Notes under the pieces: model-generated
What the model was told of the DNA's origin: nothing
Database searches by the model: none
What the model saw: only the letters and a program-made list of their open reading frames with translations
Made by a program: the position numbers and the translations under genes
Part shown: positions 44,575 to 53,351 of the stretch, in pieces
How the letters are laid out: each line of letters opens with the position of its first letter
How positions within the stretch are numbered: position 1 is the stretch's first letter
NCBI RefSeq assembly: GCF_003584165.1
Contig: NZ_QXFJ01000010.1
Location: forward strand, 1 to 64,000
Length of the DNA stretch: 64,000 bases
Reading direction: 5' to 3'
Source of the DNA: Flagellimonas aequoris
GTDB taxonomy: Bacteria > Bacteroidota > Bacteroidia > Flavobacteriales > Flavobacteriaceae

Positions 44575-45981
44575 ATGAAAAAAATCTTTCTACCCTTATT
44601 GTGTGGCATTTCATTCTTGTCCTTCTCTCAGATCAAGGAAAGCAAACAGGTAGACAGCATTTTTGCGGAATGGAACCAACTGGATGCTCCTGGTGCGGCT
44701 TTGGGAATTGTGAAAGGCGGTGAATTGGTCTATGCCAAAGGATACGGTTCGGTAGACTTGGAACATGACCTGCCCATTACACCGTCTTCCGTTTTTTATA
44801 TTGGTTCGGTGTCCAAACAGTTTGTTACCTTTTGTATTCTGCTGTTGGAAGAACAGGGCAAATTGGATTTGGACGACAGAATCCAAAAATACCTTCCCGA
44901 TTTTCCCGAATACGAAACCCCGTTGACCATTCGTCATTTTATTCATCATACCAGCGGGGTAAGGGACTACCTGACTTTGATGGATTTGAAGGGCCGAAGC
45001 TATTTGGACAATTTGGATGTGGATGAGGTCTATGAACTTATCAAACGGCAAAAAGAACTCAATTTTACCCCAGGAGAGAAATACCTTTACAGCAATTCAT
45101 GCTATTTTATGCTGGCCATGATCGTGGAAAAGGTATCCCATGAGCCTATCAGGAAGTTTGCCCATGAACATATTTTTAGTCCCTTGGGTATGCAGAACAC
45201 GTTGTTTTATGACGATAATACCGATCTGATCAAGAACAGGGTGTTCAGTTATCAAAAGAAAAGGGAGGGTGAGGGATTTAACAATCTTATCATGCGTTTC
45301 GACCTTGTAGGTTCTGGAGGGGTGTATTCCAGCATAGAAGATCTTTTCCTTTGGGATCAGAACTTTTACCACAACATCCTCGGAAAAGGAGGTCAGGCCA
45401 TTATCCAAAAAATGCACCAAGAAGGCGTATTGAACAATGGCGAAAGTGTTGGTTATGCCTTTGCCTTGAACAATGGCACATACAAAGGGTTGCGAACGGT
45501 GAGCCATAGCGGTTCCTTGGCTGGGTATCGGGCACAATTGCTCCGCTTTCCCGATGAAGAATTTTCGGTCATCATACTGGCCAATCGAGATGATGCCAAC
45601 CCAACGGATAAATCGTATCAGGTGGCGGACATTCTTCTAAAGGACAAATTTAAGGAAGAACCTCCCAAAAATGAAGTTTCGGACAAAAAGGAGGATAAGA
45701 CAACCATGGAAAAAGATATGGATTTGGCTTCTATTGATGTAATGGACTATGTCGGGAATTTTTATAGCGAAGAATTGGATGTGACGTATAGGTTGTACAT
45801 GGAAGACGACCTACTGAAGTTAAAAATCGCGAATAACGAACCACAGAACATGGGGATAAACGCGCCTGATACTTTCATTTCAAACGGCAATCGTTATCGC
45901 TTTGAAAGAATCGATGGAAAAGTCATCGGATTTGAATTGGATGCCGGGAGGGTCACCAACCTTAAATTTGAAAAACGATGA
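44575..45981 (+). CDS. Beta-lactamase-fold serine hydrolase 1
   Basis: 468 residues, signal peptide ending near LSFSQ. Class C/PBP4-type motifs: Ser78-V-S-Lys81, YSN in LYSNSCYF, and HSG in VSHSGSLAG. A C-terminal domain of about 90 residues follows an acidic Lys/Glu linker. These periplasmic enzymes act as esterases, D-amino peptidases or lactamases; sequence does not decide. First of three related enzymes in 5 kb. Confidence 0.87.
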   Translation: MKKIFLPLLCGISFLSFSQIKESKQVDSIFAEWNQLDAPGAALGIVKGGELVYAKGYGSVDLEHDLPITPSSVFYIGSVSKQFVTFCILLLEEQGKLDLDDRIQKYLPDFPEYETPLTIRHFIHHTSGVRDYLTLMDLKGRSYLDNLDVDEVYELIKRQKELNFTPGEKYLYSNSCYFMLAMIVEKVSHEPIRKFAHEHIFSPLGMQNTLFYDDNTDLIKNRVFSYQKKREGEGFNNLIMRFDLVGSGGVYSSIEDLFLWDQNFYHNILGKGGQAIIQKMHQEGVLNNGESVGYAFALNNGTYKGLRTVSHSGSLAGYRAQLLRFPDEEFSVIILANRDDANPTDKSYQVADILLKDKFKEEPPKNEVSDKKEDKTTMEKDMDLASIDVMDYVGNFYSEELDVTYRLYMEDDLLKLKIANNEPQNMGINAPDTFISNGNRYRFERIDGKVIGFELDAGRVTNLKFEKR

Positions 45982-46020
45982 AACCCTTCGCTGTAACCTG
46001 ATCCGGAAACAGGTCGTCCA

Positions 46021-46046
46021 ACCTTCCGAATCAAAAAACGGAAGGT
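46021..46046 (+). promoter_or_regulatory. Hairpin over the ribosome-binding region of hydrolase 2
   Basis: Perfect 8-bp arms ACCTTCCG and CGGAAGGT with a ten-base loop, ending four bases before the ATG at 46051. The right arm contains the purine-rich GGAAGG, so pairing would hide it. Confidence 0.45.
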
Positions 46047-46050
46047 AAAC

Positions 46051-47142
46051 ATGAAAAACAACTTTTATAGGGGGAAGCTATTGGTCCTATTCACGGTTTT
46101 GATCATGTGTGTTCAGTTCAATTTGACCGCGCAGGATTTGGAGTCCCAAATCGACCAAGTCTTGGAAACAAAATTTGAAAACAATGGCCCTGGCGCGGTT
46201 TTTCTCGTCGCAAAAAATGGGAAGATACTCTATGAGAAAGCCTTTGGACTTTCCAACCTGGAACTTCAAGTACCCATGCAGACCGATAATGTCTTCGAGA
46301 TTGGCTCCATGACCAAACAGTTTACGGCGGTTTCCATTTTAATGCTGATGGAGGAAGATAAGCTGGGACTGGAAGATGAGATTACCCAGTATATTCCGGA
46401 TTATCCCACGTACGGTCACCGTATTACCATTCACCATTTGTTGACACATACATCCGGCATCAAAGATTTTACCCGGGTCAAAGGACTCAATGCCATTGCC
46501 CAAAACGATATGGAACCCATGGAAATCATCAATTTCTTCAAAGATGAACCCATGGATTTTGCACCGGGCATGGAATTCAAATACAACAATTCTGGGTATG
46601 TGCTATTGGGGTATGTCATTGAAAAGGCATCAGGAATGAGCTATGAAGATTTTGTGGAACAACGGATTTTTAAAAAGTTGGACATGTCGTCATCAAGGTA
46701 TGCAAGCCATAGCGAAGTGGTGCTCAAAAGAGCTTACGGATACCACAAAAGGGAAGATTATAGCAATGCCCGACATATCAGTTTTTCCATTCCCTATGCA
46801 TCGGGTTCGTTGATGTCCACTGTAACAGATATGCTTAAATGGGAAGAAGCCATCAAAAACCATGTGCTGCTCAGCAAGGAAACCACCCAAATGGCCTTCA
46901 CCAATTATACACTGAACAATGGCGACCGCATCCATTATGGCTACGGGTGGCACATAAAAGAGCTGGATGATGTTTTGAGCTATGAACACGGCGGGTCCAT
47001 TTTCGGGTTCAAGTCCATGGGGGTGTATTTGCCCCAAGAGGATATTTATGTGATCGGGTTGAGCAACTGTGATTGCAATTCCCCCACGGAGGTGACCAGA
47101 GAAATAGCAAAACTTGTACTTGTATCCGGCGATTCAAATTGA
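46051..47142 (+). CDS. Beta-lactamase-fold serine hydrolase 2
   Basis: 363 residues, signal peptide ending near NLTAQ. Ser86-M-T-Lys89, YNN in KYNNSGYV, and HGG in YEHGGSIFG. It lacks the extra C-terminal domain of its upstream neighbour. Starts 69 bases after that gene, behind a hairpin. Substrate unknown. Confidence 0.87.
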   Translation: MKNNFYRGKLLVLFTVLIMCVQFNLTAQDLESQIDQVLETKFENNGPGAVFLVAKNGKILYEKAFGLSNLELQVPMQTDNVFEIGSMTKQFTAVSILMLMEEDKLGLEDEITQYIPDYPTYGHRITIHHLLTHTSGIKDFTRVKGLNAIAQNDMEPMEIINFFKDEPMDFAPGMEFKYNNSGYVLLGYVIEKASGMSYEDFVEQRIFKKLDMSSSRYASHSEVVLKRAYGYHKREDYSNARHISFSIPYASGSLMSTVTDMLKWEEAIKNHVLLSKETTQMAFTNYTLNNGDRIHYGYGWHIKELDDVLSYEHGGSIFGFKSMGVYLPQEDIYVIGLSNCDCNSPTEVTREIAKLVLVSGDSN

Positions 47143-47230
47143 TAAAACCTTACTATTTGGCATTCCGGTAAAAATCCTCGAACTTCATCTTGATTTGACA
47201 TTGGGCACAAAACAGTGTTGATGATTTTTG

Positions 47231-48034
47231 ATGAAGGAACTGCAAAAGGGGGAGTATTACGGAAACCATTACCAAAAAGTGGACTTGGGCGGGATGATAT
47301 TGACCGATACGGCCTATACCCACAGTAAGGTGGATTGGCATTATCATCAAAATCCTTATTTCACCTACATTTTGGAGGGCCAATTGTTCGAAGCGAACAA
47401 AAAGGAATCCTACACCTTGGGGGCAGGGAGTCTTTTGTTCCATAACTGGGACGACGCCCATTACAATATTAAACCTCCTGGATTTACACGAGGATTTCAC
47501 ATTGAACTGAATAAAGAATGGTTTTTAAAATATGATGTTCGACAAGATGGTTTGGAAGGAAGCATAAACCTAAAAAATCCTTTGGTCAAAAGGAGGATGA
47601 ACTCCATTTTCATGGAAACCAAGATTAGCGATGACCATTCCCCAATGAGTATTGAAATGTTATTGGTAGAGGTGTTTGGTTTGATGGAAGGGCAGCAGCA
47701 AAACCAAAAGCCCCCAAATTGGGTCCGCAAACTGCAGGAATTGATTATGGAGGATGGGGTCGATAGCTCACTGGGGAACCTAGCGGCCCAACTTCAGATT
47801 CACCCAGTGCACCTGTCCCGTGAGTTCGGCCGATATTTTGGTACCAGTTTTGGGAATTATGTTCGGTTGTTGAAGGTGAACAAAGCCTTCAACATGATGG
47901 TTTCCACCAAACTGTCCATGACGGAAATCTGCTACGAATGTGGCTTTTCCGACCAGAGCCATTTCATTTCCAACTTTAAAAGGGTTTACCAGATGACCCC
48001 TTCCAAAATGTTGGGGAAAATATCCCGACGTTAA
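47231..48034 (+). CDS. AraC family transcriptional regulator
   Basis: 267 residues from ATG 47231 (a TTG lies one codon earlier). The N-terminal cupin-like domain is HSKVDWHYHQNPYFTYILEG. The C-terminal double helix-turn-helix includes LAAQLQIHPVHLSREFGRYF and ICYECGFSDQSHFISNFKR. It sits between hydrolases 2 and 3 and may control them. No operator could be assigned. Confidence 0.9.
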   Translation: MKELQKGEYYGNHYQKVDLGGMILTDTAYTHSKVDWHYHQNPYFTYILEGQLFEANKKESYTLGAGSLLFHNWDDAHYNIKPPGFTRGFHIELNKEWFLKYDVRQDGLEGSINLKNPLVKRRMNSIFMETKISDDHSPMSIEMLLVEVFGLMEGQQQNQKPPNWVRKLQELIMEDGVDSSLGNLAAQLQIHPVHLSREFGRYFGTSFGNYVRLLKVNKAFNMMVSTKLSMTEICYECGFSDQSHFISNFKRVYQMTPSKMLGKISRR

Positions 48035-48098
48035 TTTTATCCTATTTTGGGTCGAGCGGAAATCCCATCTTTGGAGCCAATTCATCAATCAATCAAAA

Positions 48099-49754
48099 AT
48101 GAGATTTCAAAACACCATTATTCTTATTGTCTTATGGGCAGGGAGCCTGTTCGGGCAGGATATGGCCTCCTACACCGCTGGATGGGAAGGTACCATCCCC
48201 AATCCCAAGACCTTTAGTATAACCCTTGAAATACAAGGCTTGGAGACCTCGTTAACCAAACTGAAAATCTTTAACGATAAGGAAATCATGACCGTGCCCA
48301 TCCAATGGGTCAATGGAAAAAAAGTGGAATCCCATGTTTCGGAAAGGACTTCGTTTGAAGGGATGCTGTCAAAGGATGGTACAGAAATCAACGGGTTTAT
48401 GAAATCCGGGATGCTTCTTTATCATATTACTTTGACAAAGTCCAAAGACAAAACATTTGAGGGAACCTGGAACATTTTGATGGTGGATGAACTCATGTCC
48501 AGTTTCTTCTACCTAAGTGTGGAAAATGGTTCGGGAGATGATTACGAGGCCTATCCCATTTTTGGAGATGATAGGTTCACAGGTACTTGGTGCGGGGATT
48601 TCAAAAAGCAAAACGACAGTATTTTCTTTTCGGACTTTAAGACTGGAATGGAGTTTAGAGGAAAGCTTTTGCCTGAAAAGATTGCGCTCGGCATGTATTT
48701 GGGCAACAACCTGATAACACAAATTGACCTAAAGAAATCACAATCGAGATGGAAGATAGGCGGATTCACGAGCAAGGACATTATGGATTCCCAGCTTCAA
48801 CTTGCCGAAATGGAGTCCATGATTCTATCGGATTCTTTGGAAGGCACCCATTCCGTTCTGATCTCCAAAAAAGGGAAATTGATCTATGAAAGGTATTTTC
48901 ACGGATATAATGCCAATATCTCGCATGATATGCGTTCGGCCTCAAAAAGCATCTCATCCAGTATAGCGGGATTGGCAAAGGACAACAAATTGTTCAAGAG
49001 TGTGGACCAATCTATTTTTGAATTCATGCCCGAAGAGTACCAAGACTATAAGGACGGTTCAAAATCCAAAATAGACCTGAAAAGCCTTTTGACCATGAGT
49101 TCTGGATTGGACGCCATAGATTTTGGGATCGAAAGGAATTCGTTGGGTTCTGAGGATAACTACCAACAGTCTTCGGATTGGGTAGGGACCATTTTGGCCG
49201 CACCCATGATCAATACGCCCAATACACATGCCTTTTATGGCTCGGCAAATCCATATCTTCTGGGAGTGGCCTTGGATTCTATCGTTCCCAGCCCCCTGGA
49301 ATTTTACATGGATCAAAACCTGTTCCAGCCCCTTGGCATTACCAATTATATTATTCAAACCGATATGACCGGGCGACCTTATTTTGGGGGAGGAATGTAT
49401 ATGACCCCAAGGGATATGATGAAATTTGGGCAGTTGTACCTCAATTTGGGCAAATGGAAAGGGAAACAGATCATATCCAAGGAATGGGTAGAGCAAACCT
49501 TTATAAATTATCGTCAACTGGAAAACACCAACCAAAAGAATGGATATGGCTATTTATGGTGGTTCGGACAGTACAAAGTTGGGGGGAAGATTATCAATTC
49601 AGTGGAGGCCAGAGGAGCCGGGGGGCAGTATATTTTTGTGATTCCTGAAGAAGATTTGGTAGTGGTGATCACTTCAGGGAACTATCGCAACGGGAAAACC
49701 CAACAGCCGGAAAAAATATTGGAAAACTATATACTTCCCCATATCCCAAATTGA
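48099..49754 (+). CDS. Beta-lactamase-fold serine hydrolase 3 with N-terminal extension
   Basis: 551 residues, signal peptide ending near SLFGQ. An unrecognised beta-rich domain fills about 20-235. The hydrolase domain has Ser280-A-S-Lys283 (MRSASKSIS), a Tyr in FYGSANPY, and the RGAGGQY loop seen in 6-aminohexanoate-dimer hydrolase-like members. Secreted; substrate unknown. 64 bases after the AraC gene. Confidence 0.85.
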   Translation: MRFQNTIILIVLWAGSLFGQDMASYTAGWEGTIPNPKTFSITLEIQGLETSLTKLKIFNDKEIMTVPIQWVNGKKVESHVSERTSFEGMLSKDGTEINGFMKSGMLLYHITLTKSKDKTFEGTWNILMVDELMSSFFYLSVENGSGDDYEAYPIFGDDRFTGTWCGDFKKQNDSIFFSDFKTGMEFRGKLLPEKIALGMYLGNNLITQIDLKKSQSRWKIGGFTSKDIMDSQLQLAEMESMILSDSLEGTHSVLISKKGKLIYERYFHGYNANISHDMRSASKSISSSIAGLAKDNKLFKSVDQSIFEFMPEEYQDYKDGSKSKIDLKSLLTMSSGLDAIDFGIERNSLGSEDNYQQSSDWVGTILAAPMINTPNTHAFYGSANPYLLGVALDSIVPSPLEFYMDQNLFQPLGITNYIIQTDMTGRPYFGGGMYMTPRDMMKFGQLYLNLGKWKGKQIISKEWVEQTFINYRQLENTNQKNGYGYLWWFGQYKVGGKIINSVEARGAGGQYIFVIPEEDLVVVITSGNYRNGKTQQPEKILENYILPHIPN

Positions 49755-49809
49755 ATAAAACTACATTAAGATTGCACCACACCTGAGCTTTCTTGGTACC
49801 TTTAGGGAT

Positions 49810-50727
49810 ATGAAAATCTATATCATTGGAGCAGGTGCTGTTGGAAAGGCCCTGGCTGTATGCCTACAGCAGCAAGGCAAACATGTAGAATTGGTTCGCG
49901 GGCATGTGGAGGAAGGTGTTCCCCATAAACAGAAGATTGTTCTTCAGTTTAAGGATGGGGCCGAAATTCAGGAAGATATTCAGGTTAGCTCCTTGAAAGA
50001 CCATGATCGATTGGACGGTCTTGTGGTGCTGACCAACAAATCGTTCGGGAACAAAGCACTTTCCGAAAAACTAGCAGCAAAGGCCAAGGATTTACCCATT
50101 GTACTTTTGCAGAACGGCCTTGGCGTGGAACAACCCTTTTTGGAAAAAGGATTTGCCGAAGTCTATCGATGTGTCCTTTTTGTGACCTGCCAACATACGG
50201 ATGAGAACACGATCAGTTATAAACCTGTGGCAGAATCCCCGATTGGGACCATAAACCAAAATATTTCCGATTTAAAAACGGTAGTGGATACCCTCGACAC
50301 CCCAAATTTTAGGTTTGTTGAGGAAACCGATATTCAACGAATCATTTGGAAGAAAGCCATTGCCAACTGTGTATTTAACTCCATTTGTCCATTGTTGGAA
50401 GTGGATAATGGTATTTTCCATCGAAATGAAGAGGTGATGTCCATAGCTAAAAGAGTGATTGCCGAATGTGCGTTGATTGCCAACAAAAAGGGAATCGATT
50501 TAGGCGTTTATGAACTGGAAGATCAAGTTTTGAAGATCAGTCTAATGTCCGATGGGCAATTCATTTCGACCCTACAGGACATCAACAATAAAAGGGAAAC
50601 CGAGATCGATACGCTGAACTTTGAAATTTTCCGAATGGCGCAGGCATTGAATGTGTCGGACAAAGTTCAGGAAACCAGACTATTGGGTGAAATGGTCAAA
50701 TTAAGATCGGAATTGACCCGAAGCTGA
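49810..50727 (+). CDS. Ketopantoate reductase family protein (PanE/ApbA-like)
   Basis: 305 residues. NAD(P) site IGAGAVGKALAV at 5-16, LQNGLGVEQPFL, and the catalytic Lys in IIWKKAIANCVFNSI. PanE reduces 2-dehydropantoate for pantothenate/CoA synthesis, but paralogues of this fold are common and other pantothenate genes are absent here. A TTG (49772-49774) and TACCTTTA (49797-49804) leave five bases before the ATG, suggesting a near-leaderless message. Confidence 0.82.
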   Translation: MKIYIIGAGAVGKALAVCLQQQGKHVELVRGHVEEGVPHKQKIVLQFKDGAEIQEDIQVSSLKDHDRLDGLVVLTNKSFGNKALSEKLAAKAKDLPIVLLQNGLGVEQPFLEKGFAEVYRCVLFVTCQHTDENTISYKPVAESPIGTINQNISDLKTVVDTLDTPNFRFVEETDIQRIIWKKAIANCVFNSICPLLEVDNGIFHRNEEVMSIAKRVIAECALIANKKGIDLGVYELEDQVLKISLMSDGQFISTLQDINNKRETEIDTLNFEIFRMAQALNVSDKVQETRLLGEMVKLRSELTRS

Positions 50728-50771
50728 TACCATTTGATTCTTTTTCCAAAAACCCCGAAATTCACAGTCTT

Positions 50772-51401
50772 ATGGAAAAGCACCAACAGTTGTACAAAAC
50801 AGCTTTCGGACTGGCCCTGTTCACCATTTTTTATAATGTGGCAGAGGGTGTCATTTCCACCTATCTCGGTTTTGAGGATGAAAGTCTGGCCCTTTTCGGT
50901 TTTGGGACCGACAGTTTTATTGAAGTGATCTCGGGGTTGGGCATTGCCCATATGATTCTACGCATTCAGAAAAACCCAGAAAGCAATCGAGACAATTTTG
51001 AACGTACCGCACTTCGCATCACGGGAGTTGCCTTTTACATTTTAGTGGCGGGATTGGTCGTTTCCAGTCTCTATAATATTTGGACAGGACATCGCCCGTT
51101 GACCACTTTTTGGGGTGTGGTCATCTCCTTGATTTCCATTCTGATCATGTGGATATTGGTCTTGTGGAAAAGAAAGGTCGGTAACCAACTCAATTCTGCC
51201 CCTATTTTGGCCGATGCCAATTGTACCTTGGTCTGCATCTACATGTCCATCATTTTATTGGTGAGCAGTGGGGTGTACGAACTTTTCAATATACCTTATA
51301 TTGATAGTTTGGGGACGCTGGGTTTGGCATATTTTGCCTTTAAGGAAGGCAAGGAATGTTTTGAAAAAGCAAATAGCGACAAACACTGTTGCTGTACCTA
51401 A
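50772..51401 (+). CDS. CDF-like membrane transporter, short form
   Basis: 209 residues with five or six membrane segments resembling the membrane domain of cation diffusion facilitators (FGTDSFIEVISGLGIAH, LADANCTLVCIYMS). The cytoplasmic CDF domain is missing. The C-terminus ends DKHCCCT, a possible metal-binding tail. Metal export is plausible but not shown. Followed after 14 bases by a methyltransferase gene. Confidence 0.72.
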   Translation: MEKHQQLYKTAFGLALFTIFYNVAEGVISTYLGFEDESLALFGFGTDSFIEVISGLGIAHMILRIQKNPESNRDNFERTALRITGVAFYILVAGLVVSSLYNIWTGHRPLTTFWGVVISLISILIMWILVLWKRKVGNQLNSAPILADANCTLVCIYMSIILLVSSGVYELFNIPYIDSLGTLGLAYFAFKEGKECFEKANSDKHCCCT

Positions 51402-51415
51402 AAAGTTGAATTTAT

Positions 51416-52027
51416 ATGGATAGAAGGGCACACTGGCAACAGGTGTATGAGACCAAATCTCCCGATGAGGTAAGTTGGACACAGAAGCGACCCAGTACTT
51501 CTTTGGAATTTATCAAAGGTTTTGGGCTTGACAAAGATGCCAAGATCATTGATGTGGGTGGTGGTGACAGTAATTTGGCCGATTATCTTTTGGAGGAAGG
51601 GTATTCGGATATCACAGTGCTCGATATTTCAGCAAATGCGTTGGAAAAGGCACAAAACCGTTTGGGGGATAGGGCCAATAAAGTAAATTGGGTGGTGAGC
51701 GACATAGTCGAATACCATCCCACAGAAACCTACGATCTTTGGCATGATCGGGCCGCCTTTCATTTTTTGACGACCCCTGGGCAGGTAAACATCTATCTTA
51801 AACTGGTCAACCAGCATGTGTCTCAATATTTGGTATTGGGTACTTTTTCAGAAGCAGGCCCTACCAAATGCAGTGGTCTCGAAATCCAACAATACTCGGA
51901 GAAATCAATGACGGAATTGTTCGGGGAAAAGTTCGACACGATTAAATGCACTACAGAGGACCACACGACTCCATTTGGCACCAAGCAGAATTTTTTATAC
52001 TGCGGATTCAGAAAAAGGATGGAATAA
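51416..52027 (+). CDS. Class I SAM-dependent methyltransferase
   Basis: 203 residues. The glycine loop IIDVGGGDSNLADYL (about 40-54), motif II acidic TVLDISANALEKA, and WVVSDIVEY define a class I Rossmann methyltransferase. N-terminal HWQQVYETKSPDEVSWTQ is typical of thiopurine/TehB-like relatives. Substrate unknown; linkage to a CDF-like gene hints at metalloid or toxic-compound handling. Confidence 0.85.
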   Translation: MDRRAHWQQVYETKSPDEVSWTQKRPSTSLEFIKGFGLDKDAKIIDVGGGDSNLADYLLEEGYSDITVLDISANALEKAQNRLGDRANKVNWVVSDIVEYHPTETYDLWHDRAAFHFLTTPGQVNIYLKLVNQHVSQYLVLGTFSEAGPTKCSGLEIQQYSEKSMTELFGEKFDTIKCTTEDHTTPFGTKQNFLYCGFRKRME

Positions 52028-52082
52028 TCACAGTCGAAGCATTTTATTGGATATATTGTACATCAACCTAAACAAACCAACA

Positions 52083-53351
52083 ATGATTAAGATTTTCAAC
52101 CCAAGGCATAAATGGACAGTCAAGAATGTACTTTCCATATGTTCCCTTTTTATTTTTGGAACTGTCATGGCATCGACCCCAAAAATTGACATAGAAGCCC
52201 AAGAAACCTTTTTGGTGACCTTGGTCGCTCCAGAAAACGGAACATATACCGTTTCCCCTGAACTTCCTGCAGATGGAAAAGTAGTTGCTGGGACAGAGCT
52301 GACCGTTACCGCTACACCATCCGAAGGATATAGTTTGGATGTGGTGTACTACACATTCAAAGGGGGCATGTGGGGAACAACCAGTATCGAGAATTTTACA
52401 CCTACCATGAAAATTGTTGTGGATAAGGACATGTCTGTCGGGGCCACCTTTGTGGAAAACAACTTGGTAGAAAACCTGAATGTGACCCACGATGTGGTGT
52501 ATGCCAAACCAGGCGTTAAACCTTTAAAATATGATGTGTTTGCCCCAAAAGGAGCCAAAGATCTGCCTGCCGTGGTAATCATTCATGGTGGAGGATGGTC
52601 TTCCAATAATGAGGATGTGATGAGGGGATTGGCCAGGGAACTTACCAAAGGGAATCAATATGTGGTGTTCAGTATGGATTATCGTTGGGTGAACAACTTG
52701 GATGGGGATGCAACACCCAACTATATGCACAATTTGATCGAAGATGTTTTTGGGGGTATTGCGCACATTCAGGAACATGCAAAGGAATATGGGGCCGACC
52801 CCACCAAGATTGCCGTGACAGGCGATAGTGCAGGGGGGCACCTTTCTGCAGCGGCCGCATTGTTGAGTCCCATGATAGGTGATGGTGGTTTTGGCACATC
52901 GGAAGGTGTTTTTGAGTACATGCCCACCTATATGCCAAAAGGCAAATCCGTGGATGAGGTTAAAAAGGAGATCGTGGATGCCGTTCAGGTGGCAGCTCCA
53001 AGTTATGGCCCGTTCAATGCTTCTGATTTTAAACAGTTTATCCAGCAGACCGACCAAGGATATCTGGATGCCGTTTCCCCTTCCGAACATGTGCCGAACG
53101 TGGCGGATAGAGCTATCCCACATTTTATAGTGCGCGGTACCGAGGACCCGATAATTCCCGATGCCATGATACAGGGTTATGTAAATCTATTGAAGGAAAA
53201 AGGACAAACGGTGGAGTACCTTCAAGTGGAAGGTGCCGGACATGCTTTTTTTGATTGGAAACCCGATGCACAGACGCGTGCCACCTTTGCCAAGTATGGG
53301 GTGCCTTATGCCGCCGAAATGAAATCTTTTTTTGATTCCGTTTTTTACTAA
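52083..53351 (+). CDS. Secreted alpha/beta hydrolase (esterase/lipase, HSL-like)
   Basis: 422 residues from ATG 52083. A signal peptide (ends near TVMAS) and an N-terminal repeat-like domain with a GTYTVSP / AGTELTVTATPSEGYSL pattern (about 40-115, as in Listeria-Bacteroides/InlB-type repeats) precede an alpha/beta hydrolase: HGGGWSS oxyanion motif, nucleophile in TGDSAGGHL, Asp in GTEDPI, His in GAGHAF. Probably cleaves acyl esters outside the cytoplasm. Overlaps the convergent transporter gene by four bases. Confidence 0.87.
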   Translation: MIKIFNPRHKWTVKNVLSICSLFIFGTVMASTPKIDIEAQETFLVTLVAPENGTYTVSPELPADGKVVAGTELTVTATPSEGYSLDVVYYTFKGGMWGTTSIENFTPTMKIVVDKDMSVGATFVENNLVENLNVTHDVVYAKPGVKPLKYDVFAPKGAKDLPAVVIIHGGGWSSNNEDVMRGLARELTKGNQYVVFSMDYRWVNNLDGDATPNYMHNLIEDVFGGIAHIQEHAKEYGADPTKIAVTGDSAGGHLSAAAALLSPMIGDGGFGTSEGVFEYMPTYMPKGKSVDEVKKEIVDAVQVAAPSYGPFNASDFKQFIQQTDQGYLDAVSPSEHVPNVADRAIPHFIVRGTEDPIIPDAMIQGYVNLLKEKGQTVEYLQVEGAGHAFFDWKPDAQTRATFAKYGVPYAAEMKSFFDSVFY

